Below, piece after piece: positions 25,909 through 35,333 of a stretch of DNA of 64,000 nucleotides (the first letter of the stretch is position 1; each line of letters opens with the position of its first letter). Location: the NCBI GenBank assembly GCA_013360215.1, contig JABWCP010000002.1:124001-188000 (forward strand). Direction: 5' to 3'. Made by a program: the position numbers and the translations under genes. The stretch comes from a bacterium (GTDB lineage Bacteria; CLD3; SB21). The notes under the pieces were generated by a model. The model saw only the letters and a program-made list of their open reading frames with translations. It did not search any database and was not told the DNA's origin.

Positions 25909-27333
25909 ATGCATAAAACTTTTTCTCAGATCTCTGAAGATTTAAAATCCGGCGCGACGAACTGCGAAACGATCGTTTCTCAATACCTTGATTCGATCAA
26001 ATCTCAATCTGCTTTAAACGCATTTATTCACGTTTTGCCGTTCGAAAAAACCATAGCACGAGCCAAACATATTGATGCGAAAGTCAAATCGGGTCAGTAT
26101 GGCCGTTTAGCCGGTATGGTCGTCGCTGTAAAAGATGCGATCGTCGTCAAAGATGAAAGCGCAACGGCCGGTTCACAAATTTTAAAAAACTATGTCTCCC
26201 CTTTTTCCGCAACGGTTATTGAGCGCCTTGAAAATGAAGATGCAATCGTCATCGGTAAAGCCAATATGGACGAGTTTGCGATGGGGTCATCCAATGAAAA
26301 TTCATCATTTGGTCCCGCGCTCAATCCTTTAGATACATCGCGGGTTCCCGGCGGTTCATCCGGTGGCAGCGCCGTAGCGGTAGCCGCAGGACTTAGCACG
26401 ACATCGCTAGGATCTGAAACCGGTGGATCGGTTCGTTTACCGGCCAGTTTTTGTGGTGTGGTCGGGCTCAAACCGACGTATGGGCGCATTTCGCGTTATG
26501 GCCTGATTGCGTTTGCCTCTTCCTTTGATCAGATCGGGCCGATGGGGCTTACGGTCGAAGATACGGCAAGGCTCACGCACACTATCGCCGGTATTGATCA
26601 CCGCGACGCGACCAGCGCTTCTTCCCCCGTTCCTAATTACGCGGATGAATTAAAAAAAGGTGTCAAAGGACTTCGTATCGGTATTCCCAAAGAATATTTC
26701 GGACAAGGACTTGATCCTGAAATTCGTGCAGGTATCGAAAAGACAATTGAAAAACTAAGCAAAGAAGGCGCCGTGTTTAGTGATATAACACTGCCACATA
26801 CAGAATACGGCATTGCAACATATTATATTCTTGTTACGGCGGAGGCCTCATCAAATCTTGCACGCTACGACGGGGTGCGGTATGGTCACCGCAGTACAAA
26901 GTCCGTTACGATGGCGGACATGTTTATCAAAAGTCGCAGTGAAGCCTTCGGTGAAGAGGTAAAGCGCCGCATCATGCTCGGTACTTATGTGTTGAGTGCA
27001 GGTTATTATGACGCGTATTACAAAAAAGCGCAGAAAGTCCGTACGCTAATCAAAAAGGATTTTACTCAAGTTTTTTCGCAAGGTATTGATTGTATCTTAG
27101 CGCCGACGTCACCGACGGTAGCGTTCAAGTTCGGTGAAAAATCCAACGATCCTTTGGCCATGTATTTATCGGATGTTTATACCGTTAATATCAATATCGC
27201 CGGTAACCCTGCTATCAGCGTACCGTGCGGCAAAAATTCGGAAAATATGCCTTATGGCGTACAGATCATCGGTAAAGACTTTGATGAAAGCATGTGTTTC
27301 CGCGTGGGTGCTGCGATCGAATCATTACGCTAG
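25909..27333 (+). CDS. gatA: Asp/Glu-tRNA amidotransferase subunit A, 474 aa
   Basis: GatA is the amidase subunit that releases ammonia from glutamine for conversion of Glu-tRNA(Gln) or Asp-tRNA(Asn). The Ser-cisSer-Lys triad is visible by position: K75 in VAVKD, S150 in PGGSSGGS and S174 in ETGGSVR. Motifs such as KANMDEFAMGSS and GLKPTYGRISRYGL are typical GatA. The length is slightly short but normal. There is no clear ribosome site before the ATG. gatB and gatC are not adjacent. The tRNA-Gln gene lies just upstream. Confidence 0.94.
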   Translation: MHKTFSQISEDLKSGATNCETIVSQYLDSIKSQSALNAFIHVLPFEKTIARAKHIDAKVKSGQYGRLAGMVVAVKDAIVVKDESATAGSQILKNYVSPFSATVIERLENEDAIVIGKANMDEFAMGSSNENSSFGPALNPLDTSRVPGGSSGGSAVAVAAGLSTTSLGSETGGSVRLPASFCGVVGLKPTYGRISRYGLIAFASSFDQIGPMGLTVEDTARLTHTIAGIDHRDATSASSPVPNYADELKKGVKGLRIGIPKEYFGQGLDPEIRAGIEKTIEKLSKEGAVFSDITLPHTEYGIATYYILVTAEASSNLARYDGVRYGHRSTKSVTMADMFIKSRSEAFGEEVKRRIMLGTYVLSAGYYDAYYKKAQKVRTLIKKDFTQVFSQGIDCILAPTSPTVAFKFGEKSNDPLAMYLSDVYTVNINIAGNPAISVPCGKNSENMPYGVQIIGKDFDESMCFRVGAAIESLR

Positions 27334-27343
27334 TCGGAGGCCG

Positions 27344-29065
27344 ATGTTGTCAAAATTTCGTACATTTGCTTTGTTCAGTATCGTATTGTTTACTTGCTCT
27401 ATTTCTGCTATCGACGCTCAAACTGCTCTACCCAAAGATAAAATCTTCAGGCAATTATATTTTCAGCCCGGAGATTGGGTAACCATCGGCGGTACGCGAT
27501 ATGCTACTTGTGTAGCTTCCACTTTTAACATGGCCTACATCGGTACACTGGGTGGCGTAATCCGATATGACATCATCCGACGTCAGTTTCTCTACCCGCT
27601 GACCATCAGTGATGGGCTACCCGAAAATGAAATCTTTTTGATCGGTGCAAATTCTCAGTCACAATTGGTCTGGATCATAACGCGCCATTTCATTTGCACT
27701 TTCAATCCCAATACATCGCGCGTACAAGATGTAACACCCATCGAATATCTGAATGTTCGCGATGCGTCAACTCTTGACGCGATAGGATTCGGTGCAGGTT
27801 CCGTTTGGCTGCGTTCGGAAGATCGGTATTGGAACTCCTCTCTTTCGTACCAATCATTTTCACCGTCAGAACTTCCAAAAAAAGAAACTATAGAATGGAA
27901 TAACATCCCGACGTCATCGGAAATCGTTTCACGCTCCATTTTTGTCAGTAATGAATCCGGATATATATTCATACCCCATAGCAACCTTTTTCAAGATCGA
28001 GAGCTGCGCCAGTTTCCCATCACCGGTTATCTGCAAGATGTGAATTATAATACTTGGGTCACGACAGCGGGTGCCGGAGCTTGGTTTTCAAATAATGGTT
28101 CATCCATCTTATCGCCACTCAATTATGGACTCAACGCTTCGTCAGTCAAAGCGATGGCCTTTGATGGTGCTGATATGTGGATCGGTGCGACGGCCAATAC
28201 TCTACCGGGACAATATCCGAGCGAACTATCCGGACTTACCCAATGGAATCAGAAAAACGACCACTTCACGTATTATTTCAGCAGCTTACATGATAACCTT
28301 GCTTTGAATGAAATCTCGGATATTGAAGCCGATGAAAATTATATTTGGGTTGGTACGACAAGTGGTTTGAATTATTTGAATAAAAAAAGCAACCAATGGA
28401 CTATCGCTAAGACATACAGCGGTCTTAAGGACGATAACATTATAGAAATTGCTCCGTTTCAAAAAGGTATTATAGTAGCGACTGAAAACGGGCTGCATCG
28501 CAGCATACTCACCAAAAAAGGAATACAATTCCAGCCGCTCGAAATTCCTGACTTATGGAACCGGCATGTTTTAAAAATATTGCCCTCCGGAAACAGTATC
28601 TGGCTTGGCACGGATAACGGTATTTATCGTTTAGATTCCAGTTTTACTATTCAAAACCACTATACGGCCCTTGGTTATGACATACCGCTCAATTCATTGG
28701 TCAACCAAGTCGTACCGGCTATAACCGAAACAGCGAACAACTTATTTTTCATATCAACCCATAGTGTATTACGGTTTGACAAACATAAGAAGGAATGGGA
28801 ATCCATGCCGATCAGCGGTTCGTATCTTCAATCCGGCGTATTTGACGCGATCGCCGACGAAGATAATCTTTGGATCGGTTTAGCGGATGGTGTTCTGCAA
28901 TATGATTTTGAAATTCAGCGCTGGGCTTATTACAATAAAAAAGACGGCATCGGCGGGTATTCGGTGTATAAAATTTTACCCGACGGTGACTATGTTTGGT
29001 TTGCCACCGAAAACGGATTGACACAGTTTTACTGGAATGCCGAGCATTTACGAAGTCAAAAGTAG
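27344..29065 (+). CDS. secreted beta-propeller protein (reg_prop repeats), 573 aa
   Basis: The start is ATG 27344 with GGAGG 5 nt upstream; the frame is open further upstream but that part lies inside gatA. A signal peptide covers about 26 residues. The body is a series of propeller blades with the two-component regulator propeller pattern: MWIGATANT, YIWVGTTSGLNYL, SIWLGTDNGIYRL, NLWIGLADGVLQY and YVWFATENGLTQF. No histidine kinase or transmembrane output follows, so it is a stand-alone periplasmic or surface propeller. Its ligand is unknown. Its stop abuts the stop of the converging efflux gene with no gap. Confidence 0.8.
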   Translation: MLSKFRTFALFSIVLFTCSISAIDAQTALPKDKIFRQLYFQPGDWVTIGGTRYATCVASTFNMAYIGTLGGVIRYDIIRRQFLYPLTISDGLPENEIFLIGANSQSQLVWIITRHFICTFNPNTSRVQDVTPIEYLNVRDASTLDAIGFGAGSVWLRSEDRYWNSSLSYQSFSPSELPKKETIEWNNIPTSSEIVSRSIFVSNESGYIFIPHSNLFQDRELRQFPITGYLQDVNYNTWVTTAGAGAWFSNNGSSILSPLNYGLNASSVKAMAFDGADMWIGATANTLPGQYPSELSGLTQWNQKNDHFTYYFSSLHDNLALNEISDIEADENYIWVGTTSGLNYLNKKSNQWTIAKTYSGLKDDNIIEIAPFQKGIIVATENGLHRSILTKKGIQFQPLEIPDLWNRHVLKILPSGNSIWLGTDNGIYRLDSSFTIQNHYTALGYDIPLNSLVNQVVPAITETANNLFFISTHSVLRFDKHKKEWESMPISGSYLQSGVFDAIADEDNLWIGLADGVLQYDFEIQRWAYYNKKDGIGGYSVYKILPDGDYVWFATENGLTQFYWNAEHLRSQK

Positions 29066-30241
29066 TTATTTGCCCGTAAGTTGACTTTCCGAATCTATCA
29101 AATATCCCGCCGTTTTTACGATTTCTTCTCCAGCCGTAATGCCTGAAAGTACCGTATATTGATCGCCAACTTTTTCACCAAGTATTATTTCGCGCCGCTC
29201 AAAGTGATGGGGCGATGTCATCACCCATGTCAAAGCACGTTTGCCGGTAAGAAGCACCGCCGTTTCAGGTATAACCGGTAATTCCGGTAAAGAAGATTCA
29301 ACAGTCATTTGTCCGTACATTTTAGGCCGCAAACGATAGTCTTTATTATTGAGTTCGATTCGTACTTTGATCGTGCGGGATACGGGCTCTATAACAGGAT
29401 AAATAAGTGTGATGGTACCGGTGAATTTTTCATCGGGATAGGTATCCAACCGAATTGTTACAGTGCTATGCAATTTTAAAAAACGCGCTTCGGATTCGAA
29501 TATATCCGAAACTCCCCAAATCAAACTCAGGTCGGCCATATCATACAAAATCGTTCCTTCATTGACATAGGCGCCTTCGGTGATTTTTTTTTCGATCACT
29601 GTACCACTATAAGGGGAATGATAAATAAAGTTTTGTTTAATTTCGCGCGTGCGCCGAAGCGTTTCCAACTGATCCGAAGTAACTCCCAATAATCGAAGCT
29701 TTGTCTCAGCGGCTGAAAGCATCTGATTTGTATAGGATTGTCCTTCTTTATTATTTAACAGAACAACAAAATCATTTTGCGCCTGAACGAGCTCCGGGCT
29801 ATATATTTCAAACAGTGCCTGACCGGCTTCGATACGATCCCCTGTTTTGGCTACGTATAGCTTTTCAATGCGGCCGCTAAAGCGTGCTGCGATAGCTTTA
29901 CGTAGATCTTCGGCAAATTCTAACGTTGTAAAACCAGTAATCGTTTTTTTTAGTTTGGACGTACGGACTGTCATCGTTGTAACTTGGGCCGAACGCATTT
30001 GATCAGGATTAAGAAATAAACTATGGTGCATTGTATCGGCAGCGGATTCCACACGCGTTTTTTTCACTAAATCCATTTGACAAATAGGACAAACTCCCGG
30101 CTTGTCGGATGTCACTTCTTTGTGCATAGGGCAATAATACAAATCGGCATGATCGGAATGAGACTTGTTATTCTCTTTCGATGTGCATCCGCTGATCGTG
30201 AGCGACAATATGCTGAGTACAATCAATATGTAGGGCGTCAT
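29066..30241 (-). CDS. cusB: CusB-type RND efflux adaptor with heavy-metal-binding domain, 391 aa
   Basis: Periplasmic membrane-fusion subunit of a copper/silver efflux system. The lipoprotein signal ends in TISGC (C19). Just after it is a small heavy-metal-binding domain, YYCPMH...CPICQM (residues 35-56), with paired Cys, His and Met ligands. The rest has the adaptor pattern: GRIEKLYVAKTGDRIEAGQALFEIYSPEL, a hairpin, then the barrel and membrane-proximal domains. It follows the RND pump gene by 16 nt. The metal (Cu, Ag or both) is inferred from the family; Zn/Co-type CzcB is less likely given this N-terminal domain. Confidence 0.9.
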   Translation of the reverse strand: MTPYILIVLSILSLTISGCTSKENNKSHSDHADLYYCPMHKEVTSDKPGVCPICQMDLVKKTRVESAADTMHHSLFLNPDQMRSAQVTTMTVRTSKLKKTITGFTTLEFAEDLRKAIAARFSGRIEKLYVAKTGDRIEAGQALFEIYSPELVQAQNDFVVLLNNKEGQSYTNQMLSAAETKLRLLGVTSDQLETLRRTREIKQNFIYHSPYSGTVIEKKITEGAYVNEGTILYDMADLSLIWGVSDIFESEARFLKLHSTVTIRLDTYPDEKFTGTITLIYPVIEPVSRTIKVRIELNNKDYRLRPKMYGQMTVESSLPELPVIPETAVLLTGKRALTWVMTSPHHFERREIILGEKVGDQYTVLSGITAGEEIVKTAGYLIDSESQLTGK

Positions 30242-30257
30242 ATAATTTTCCTTCGTT

Positions 30258-33200
30258 TTAACTTTCTTTGATCCAATGAGCCATTTTGGATTTTTTTAGT
30301 GTTCCTTTGCTTAAAGCTCTTTCTTTCATAATCGCGAATAAAACCGGTGTTACGATCAAAACGTGTATCGCCGATGTGATCAGTCCTCCAATCATTGGTG
30401 CCGTCAGCGGCTTCATCACATCCGCACCGGTTCCCGTTGACCACATTATCGGCACCAACCCAATCAAAGCCGTACCGACCGTCATCAATTTAGGTCGCAA
30501 TCGCAATACACTGCCTTCAATCGTTGCTTCATAAACATCCTTTTGAGTTATAACTCCATTTTTAGATTGTAAACGACGATCCAAAGCCTCATGAAGATAA
30601 ACCACCATGATAACACCCGTTTCTGTAGCGATACCATATAACGCTATGAAACCAACCCATACGGCTACAGAAAAATTATAACCGAGTATAAAATTCATGT
30701 ACACTCCGCCGATTAAAGCAAACGGGACCGAAAGCATGACAACAAGAGCTTCTATGGGATCTCGCACCGTAAAATAGAGTAATAAAAAAATCAAAATAAA
30801 AACGATCGGGATAATAATCATCAACGTACGCTGTGCGCGAATCTTATGTTCGTACTGGCCGCTCCACTGATATGTATAACCCTCAGGTAGCTTTAGTTCG
30901 GATTGAATCAAAACTTTTGCATCTTCGACTACATGATCCAAATCTCGGCCTGCTGTATTCATATAGACCACGGAACGAAGCATCCCGTTTTCACTGTTAA
31001 CCATTGTAGGTCCCTGATTGACTTTGACTTCGGCTAACTGACCCAACGGTAAAAAAATGATGTCTTCATTCACATCTGAGAGTAGCGATTGGCGAATCGG
31101 TTCAGATGCAGCATCGGTATTTTGCGTCATCGAAGCCGACATTGATTTTTTTGTGTTTTCATACAAGACATTTTCAATTGGTGTAGCTGAAACCATCGTA
31201 TTGCGTGGTCTAATGGGAATCCACAATTGTTTTAATGCCTCGGTGTTATCGCGCCATTCGCGTCCAAATCGAGCGCGTATGGGAAAACGCATTCGACCAT
31301 CCAACACTGTGCCGATATTTTGTCCGCCGATCGCCATTTCTATAATCTCTTGCAAATCACCACTTTTAAATCCTATGCGTTGGGCGGCTTCAGGTTTTAT
31401 GGTAATATCCAGGTAATATCCATTCTGCCCTCGTTCGGCCACTACATCACTCGCACCATGCACTTTTTTAAGAATTTTTTCAGCTTCGATGGCATAATAC
31501 TCCAGCGTATCGGCATTATTACCCAATATTTTAAAACCCACGTCGGTACGTACACCTGTAGCAAGCATGTTGATACGATTAACAATAGGTTGTGTCCATC
31601 CGTTGCGGACGCCCGGTATCTGTAGTTTAGAATCTAATTCCTGAATGATATCTTTTTTTGTAATACCGGGGCGCCAATCTTTTTTGTCTTTTAACAAAAT
31701 GATCGTTTCGATCATACTAATCGGTGCATTATCGGTGGCCGTTTCAGCACGACCGGCCTTACCTAAGACGTGCGCCACTTCAGGTACGCTTTTGATCAAT
31801 CGATCCTGTATCGTCAGAATTCGATTAACTTCCGTAAGCGAGGCATTGGGCAGTGTGACCGGCATGTACAAGATCGAGCCTTCATCCAAAGGCGGCATAA
31901 ATTCCGATCCCATATTTACGATCATCGGTATCGTAATAATAAGCGCGATGACGTTAAGTGATAAAGTAATTTTACGATACCGTAATACCCAGTGAATGAT
32001 AGGTTCGTAGAGTTTGATAAAAAAATGCGTTACAGGATTTTCCTTTTCAGGTCGGAATTTTCCGCGCATCAAAAATGTCATAAGTACCGGTATCAGTGTC
32101 AAAACAACAGCGGCCGACGCCAGCATAACAAAGGTTTTTGTAAAAGCGAGCGGAGCAAAAAGTTTACCCTCTTGACCGGTAAGCATAAACACCGGCAAAA
32201 AAGAAACAAGGATGATCAGTTCGGAAAAAAATATGGCGCGCCCGACTTGTTTAGCCGACTGTAGAGCAATGGCCTGATAATCCTCGGTTAGCAGCTTTCC
32301 TTTAGTCTCCAGCGCCTGGGCGATGTTACGATAGGCGTTTTCCACCATCACGATGGATGCATCCACTATCACGCCGATTGCGAGTATGATGCCCCCCAGA
32401 CTCATAATATTGGCATGTATATCAAAAATGCGCATCAAAATAAATGACAGCAGAATGGATACAGGGATTTCGATGATAATACGAAGTATGCTTCGTGCAT
32501 GAAGCAAAAACACGGCTACCATAAGCGAGACCGTCAAGGCGGCTTCGAATAATGCCCGATTAAGCGTTTCGATTGATTGCTCGATAAGCACACTGCGATC
32601 ATACGATGGTTTGATGACAACGCCATGCGGCAATCCCGGTGTGATTTCATTTATTTTTTTCTTTATACGATCAATCACGGCTTTCGCGTTTTCGCCGCTG
32701 CGCATGACTACGATTCCGCCGACGGCTTCGCCTTCACCGTCCTTTTCCAATGAGCCTCTTCGAATATCACCACCGATCTGCACATCAGCTATTTGCCCAA
32801 GCATAACAGGTATCCCGCTGCCATTATTTCGTAATACGAGATTACGAATATCGCTCTCCGTACGAATATACCCTTGTCCGCGTACAAAATATTCTGCGCT
32901 GCTCCATTCGATAATCTTGCCGCCTACTTCATTATTATTGCGTTGAAGCGCTTGGGTAACATCCATTATATCTATTCCAAACGCCCGCATTCGTACCGGA
33001 TTCAAGTCTATCTGATATTGTTTGACATGCCCCCCTATACTTGCCACTTCGGCGACCCCTTCAACGGAGGAAAGTTGATACCTGATATACCAATCTTGTA
33101 TGGATCGCAACGTTCCTAAATCTTGTTCGTCGCCCTCGACCGTATACCAGTAAATATGACCGATACCGGTGCCGTCCGGCCCCAATGTAGGTATCGCATC

Positions 33201-33569
33201 TTTAGGCAACGATCCGCGAACCGTGCTCAAACGCTCCTGGACGCGCGAACGGGCAAAATAGATATCCGTATTATCATCAAAAATCACAAACACAAACGAC
33301 ATACCGAACATGGAACTGGCGCGTACAGCCTTGACGTGAGCAAGCCCTTGGAGTGCTGTAACCAGAGGAAATGTCAATTGCTCTTCGACAACTTGCGGCG
33401 AGCGACCCATCCATTCCGTATAGACGATAACTTGATTTTCAGATAAATCCGGAATTGCGTCAACGCTCATTTCCCTAAATGAATAAATGCCATATAACGA
33501 AATGGATACATAAGCAGTAAGTACCATCCAACGATGGCGGGCGCTCCAATCAATGATATTTTCAATCAT
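30258..33569 (-). CDS. cusA: CusA/CzcA-type heavy-metal RND efflux pump, 1103 aa
   Basis: Inner-membrane proton-driven pump of the same system. It begins with the typical IIDWSARHRWMVL helix and DAIPDLSENQVIVYTEW. The transmembrane-4 proton relay LAIGVIVDASIVMVEN is nearer CusA than CzcA. Twelve membrane segments in the RND arrangement can be traced. It is 40-60 residues longer than usual: an insertion of about 45 polar residues lies near residues 790-840, between LWIPIRPRN and FLPLGQLAEV. Its start overlaps the TolC-like gene by 8 nt. Confidence 0.93.
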   Translation of the reverse strand: MIENIIDWSARHRWMVLTAYVSISLYGIYSFREMSVDAIPDLSENQVIVYTEWMGRSPQVVEEQLTFPLVTALQGLAHVKAVRASSMFGMSFVFVIFDDNTDIYFARSRVQERLSTVRGSLPKDAIPTLGPDGTGIGHIYWYTVEGDEQDLGTLRSIQDWYIRYQLSSVEGVAEVASIGGHVKQYQIDLNPVRMRAFGIDIMDVTQALQRNNNEVGGKIIEWSSAEYFVRGQGYIRTESDIRNLVLRNNGSGIPVMLGQIADVQIGGDIRRGSLEKDGEGEAVGGIVVMRSGENAKAVIDRIKKKINEITPGLPHGVVIKPSYDRSVLIEQSIETLNRALFEAALTVSLMVAVFLLHARSILRIIIEIPVSILLSFILMRIFDIHANIMSLGGIILAIGVIVDASIVMVENAYRNIAQALETKGKLLTEDYQAIALQSAKQVGRAIFFSELIILVSFLPVFMLTGQEGKLFAPLAFTKTFVMLASAAVVLTLIPVLMTFLMRGKFRPEKENPVTHFFIKLYEPIIHWVLRYRKITLSLNVIALIITIPMIVNMGSEFMPPLDEGSILYMPVTLPNASLTEVNRILTIQDRLIKSVPEVAHVLGKAGRAETATDNAPISMIETIILLKDKKDWRPGITKKDIIQELDSKLQIPGVRNGWTQPIVNRINMLATGVRTDVGFKILGNNADTLEYYAIEAEKILKKVHGASDVVAERGQNGYYLDITIKPEAAQRIGFKSGDLQEIIEMAIGGQNIGTVLDGRMRFPIRARFGREWRDNTEALKQLWIPIRPRNTMVSATPIENVLYENTKKSMSASMTQNTDAASEPIRQSLLSDVNEDIIFLPLGQLAEVKVNQGPTMVNSENGMLRSVVYMNTAGRDLDHVVEDAKVLIQSELKLPEGYTYQWSGQYEHKIRAQRTLMIIIPIVFILIFLLLYFTVRDPIEALVVMLSVPFALIGGVYMNFILGYNFSVAVWVGFIALYGIATETGVIMVVYLHEALDRRLQSKNGVITQKDVYEATIEGSVLRLRPKLMTVGTALIGLVPIMWSTGTGADVMKPLTAPMIGGLITSAIHVLIVTPVLFAIMKERALSKGTLKKSKMAHWIKES

Positions 33570-34836
33570 GACGCACCTCAGTTCTCACATTTGACATACC
33601 TATGGTTTTATAAAAATCAGCCTCGGCTATTTTACTACCGGCCAATGCCATGACCAAATCATCTTTCGCCATATAAATCATCCGCAACATAGACAACAAC
33701 ATTGCGGTATCAGCTTTGCCTGTCTGAAAAGAAATCATCATAGATTGGTAAGCCGCTTCATAATGCGGGAGAATCCGTTGTTCGATTTGTTCGGCCTGAC
33801 GGCGCGATGATTTTATCCTTTCGATAGCTGACCGCGCTTCAGAAGTAATCATGATCTTCATGTTTTCTATTTCCATGGCGCCATGTTTTATATGCATGTC
33901 CAATTCCTTGATCCGTGCATCCAGTGACCCTCTTGACCAAGGTGCAAAGGGAATATTAGCACTGAACATCAGAGACCAATAATTTTTTCCCATGCTCATA
34001 TCTTTATACATGCCTCTTACCATGATATCCGGAAACCATTCGCGATGTGTCGCTTTTTTTTCAGCAGTAAACATCGCGATTTCATGATTCATACCCTGAA
34101 TTTCAGGTTTTTTAGGCAGAGTATGTTGTATTAATGTATCCAGCACTACGGAAAAATTATTCGTCCAGTCCACAGGAATTGAATCCGGCCACCGGATTTC
34201 ATTATTTCCCAAGACCCCATTTAACATGGATTCCGTAGCCCGACGATCTTTCTCCAGTTCGAACGCCTTATTTTCTAAAGCTAATCGCTCATTTTCGATT
34301 TGTAATATATCGGCTTGTGTTATTTGCCCGACTTCGTATCGTTTCAATGATAACTGTAATAATTGCTCCAATGTTCGTTGTGCATTAGCGTTATTACGCC
34401 TTCGTTCGTTAATCATACATAATTCAAAAAAAGCCACACGCGCATCACGTTCTATGTTTAATTGGGCGCTTGCGATCATTGTTTTTTGAATTTCTGCTGT
34501 ATAATGCGCGGCCTCCGACATGGCATCGAGTTTTCCGGGCCAAGGTATCATTTGTTGTATAAAATAATCTGTTTCCATATTCCCTTTGACCGGGATAGGA
34601 AAATTGCTCGCCGGCATTTGAAATAATTCGAATCCCACATCCGGTGCCGGCCATGATCTCTTTTGTTTAGCTTGAAAACGATACGCTTCATAATTGTGCT
34701 GTATCGCGTGAATTTTGGGATGATGTTGTATGGCCTCGCGAATAAGACTGTCTATCAATACCTGCGTGTGAACCTGAGGTATCTCCAAACTTGCGAGACC
34801 GATAATAAGCGCTATTTTTTTTAACGATTCGAACAT
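33562..34836 (-). CDS. cusC: TolC/CusC-type outer membrane efflux protein, 424 aa
   Basis: Outer-membrane channel partner of the RND pump. A signal peptide is present, then two coiled-coil OEP repeats: LQLSLKRYEVGQITQADILQIE is the conserved first-repeat motif, and AAYQSMMISFQTGKADTAMLLSM is its counterpart in the second. The membrane-barrel strands are represented by NIPFAPWSRG. Context and size support a CusC role, though sequence alone only gives TolC family. Confidence 0.87.
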   Translation of the reverse strand: MFESLKKIALIIGLASLEIPQVHTQVLIDSLIREAIQHHPKIHAIQHNYEAYRFQAKQKRSWPAPDVGFELFQMPASNFPIPVKGNMETDYFIQQMIPWPGKLDAMSEAAHYTAEIQKTMIASAQLNIERDARVAFFELCMINERRRNNANAQRTLEQLLQLSLKRYEVGQITQADILQIENERLALENKAFELEKDRRATESMLNGVLGNNEIRWPDSIPVDWTNNFSVVLDTLIQHTLPKKPEIQGMNHEIAMFTAEKKATHREWFPDIMVRGMYKDMSMGKNYWSLMFSANIPFAPWSRGSLDARIKELDMHIKHGAMEIENMKIMITSEARSAIERIKSSRRQAEQIEQRILPHYEAAYQSMMISFQTGKADTAMLLSMLRMIYMAKDDLVMALAGSKIAEADFYKTIGMSNVRTEVRHD

Positions 34837-34908
34837 AATTTCTCCTCAACAAAATGAATAACGGCTAAATACTATGATTTAGCATAGATTCAGTTTAATC
34901 GGAAAATT

Positions 34909-35328
34909 CTAAATGCGGAATGTACTGAGGAAAGCGTTGGTGTCTGAAGCCGTATTGGCAGGTGGATGTTGATGGGAAAAAACGAAAATAGAATTCTTAT
35001 GATATACTTGATCAAAGGCGGTTTGGAATACGAAACTCAACAATGCATGCGTTTGCTGCACCGAGCTGGTTTTGAGTGTTTCTATAGGCAACGAAACACC
35101 ACGCTCCGGCAAAACGCTCATCATTCCCGGACAACGGCATGATTTATAAGCAGCCATTTGAAGTGAATTGCTTGTGCCGGCCATAGTCATAGAAGACTGG
35201 CAGCAAGACATCGAATTTGTTTTTGTTGAATAGCATGTCCCGGTAATACGGGCATTCACTAAACAACCGGTCAGCCAAACCAGCGCCAGAAGAACAGACA
35301 AAATCTTATGTAGGCTTTGCTTATTCAT
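34909..35328 (-). CDS. small Cys/Met-rich secreted protein leading the efflux genes, 139 aa
   Basis: A signal peptide (residues 1-22, WLTGC may be a lipobox) is followed by a Cys/Met/Ser-rich stretch: TCYSTKTNSMSCCQSSMTM, then KSCRCPGMM. These are typical soft-metal ligands, so a copper- or silver-binding periplasmic protein is likely. The tail contains FSHQHPP. It lies 72 nt before the TolC-like gene and 5 nt after the response regulator. It is not CusF by sequence. I do not recognise the family. Confidence 0.65.
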   Translation of the reverse strand: MNKQSLHKILSVLLALVWLTGCLVNARITGTCYSTKTNSMSCCQSSMTMAGTSNSLQMAAYKSCRCPGMMSVLPERGVSLPIETLKTSSVQQTHALLSFVFQTAFDQVYHKNSIFVFSHQHPPANTASDTNAFLSTFRI

Positions 35329-35333
35329 ATGTT

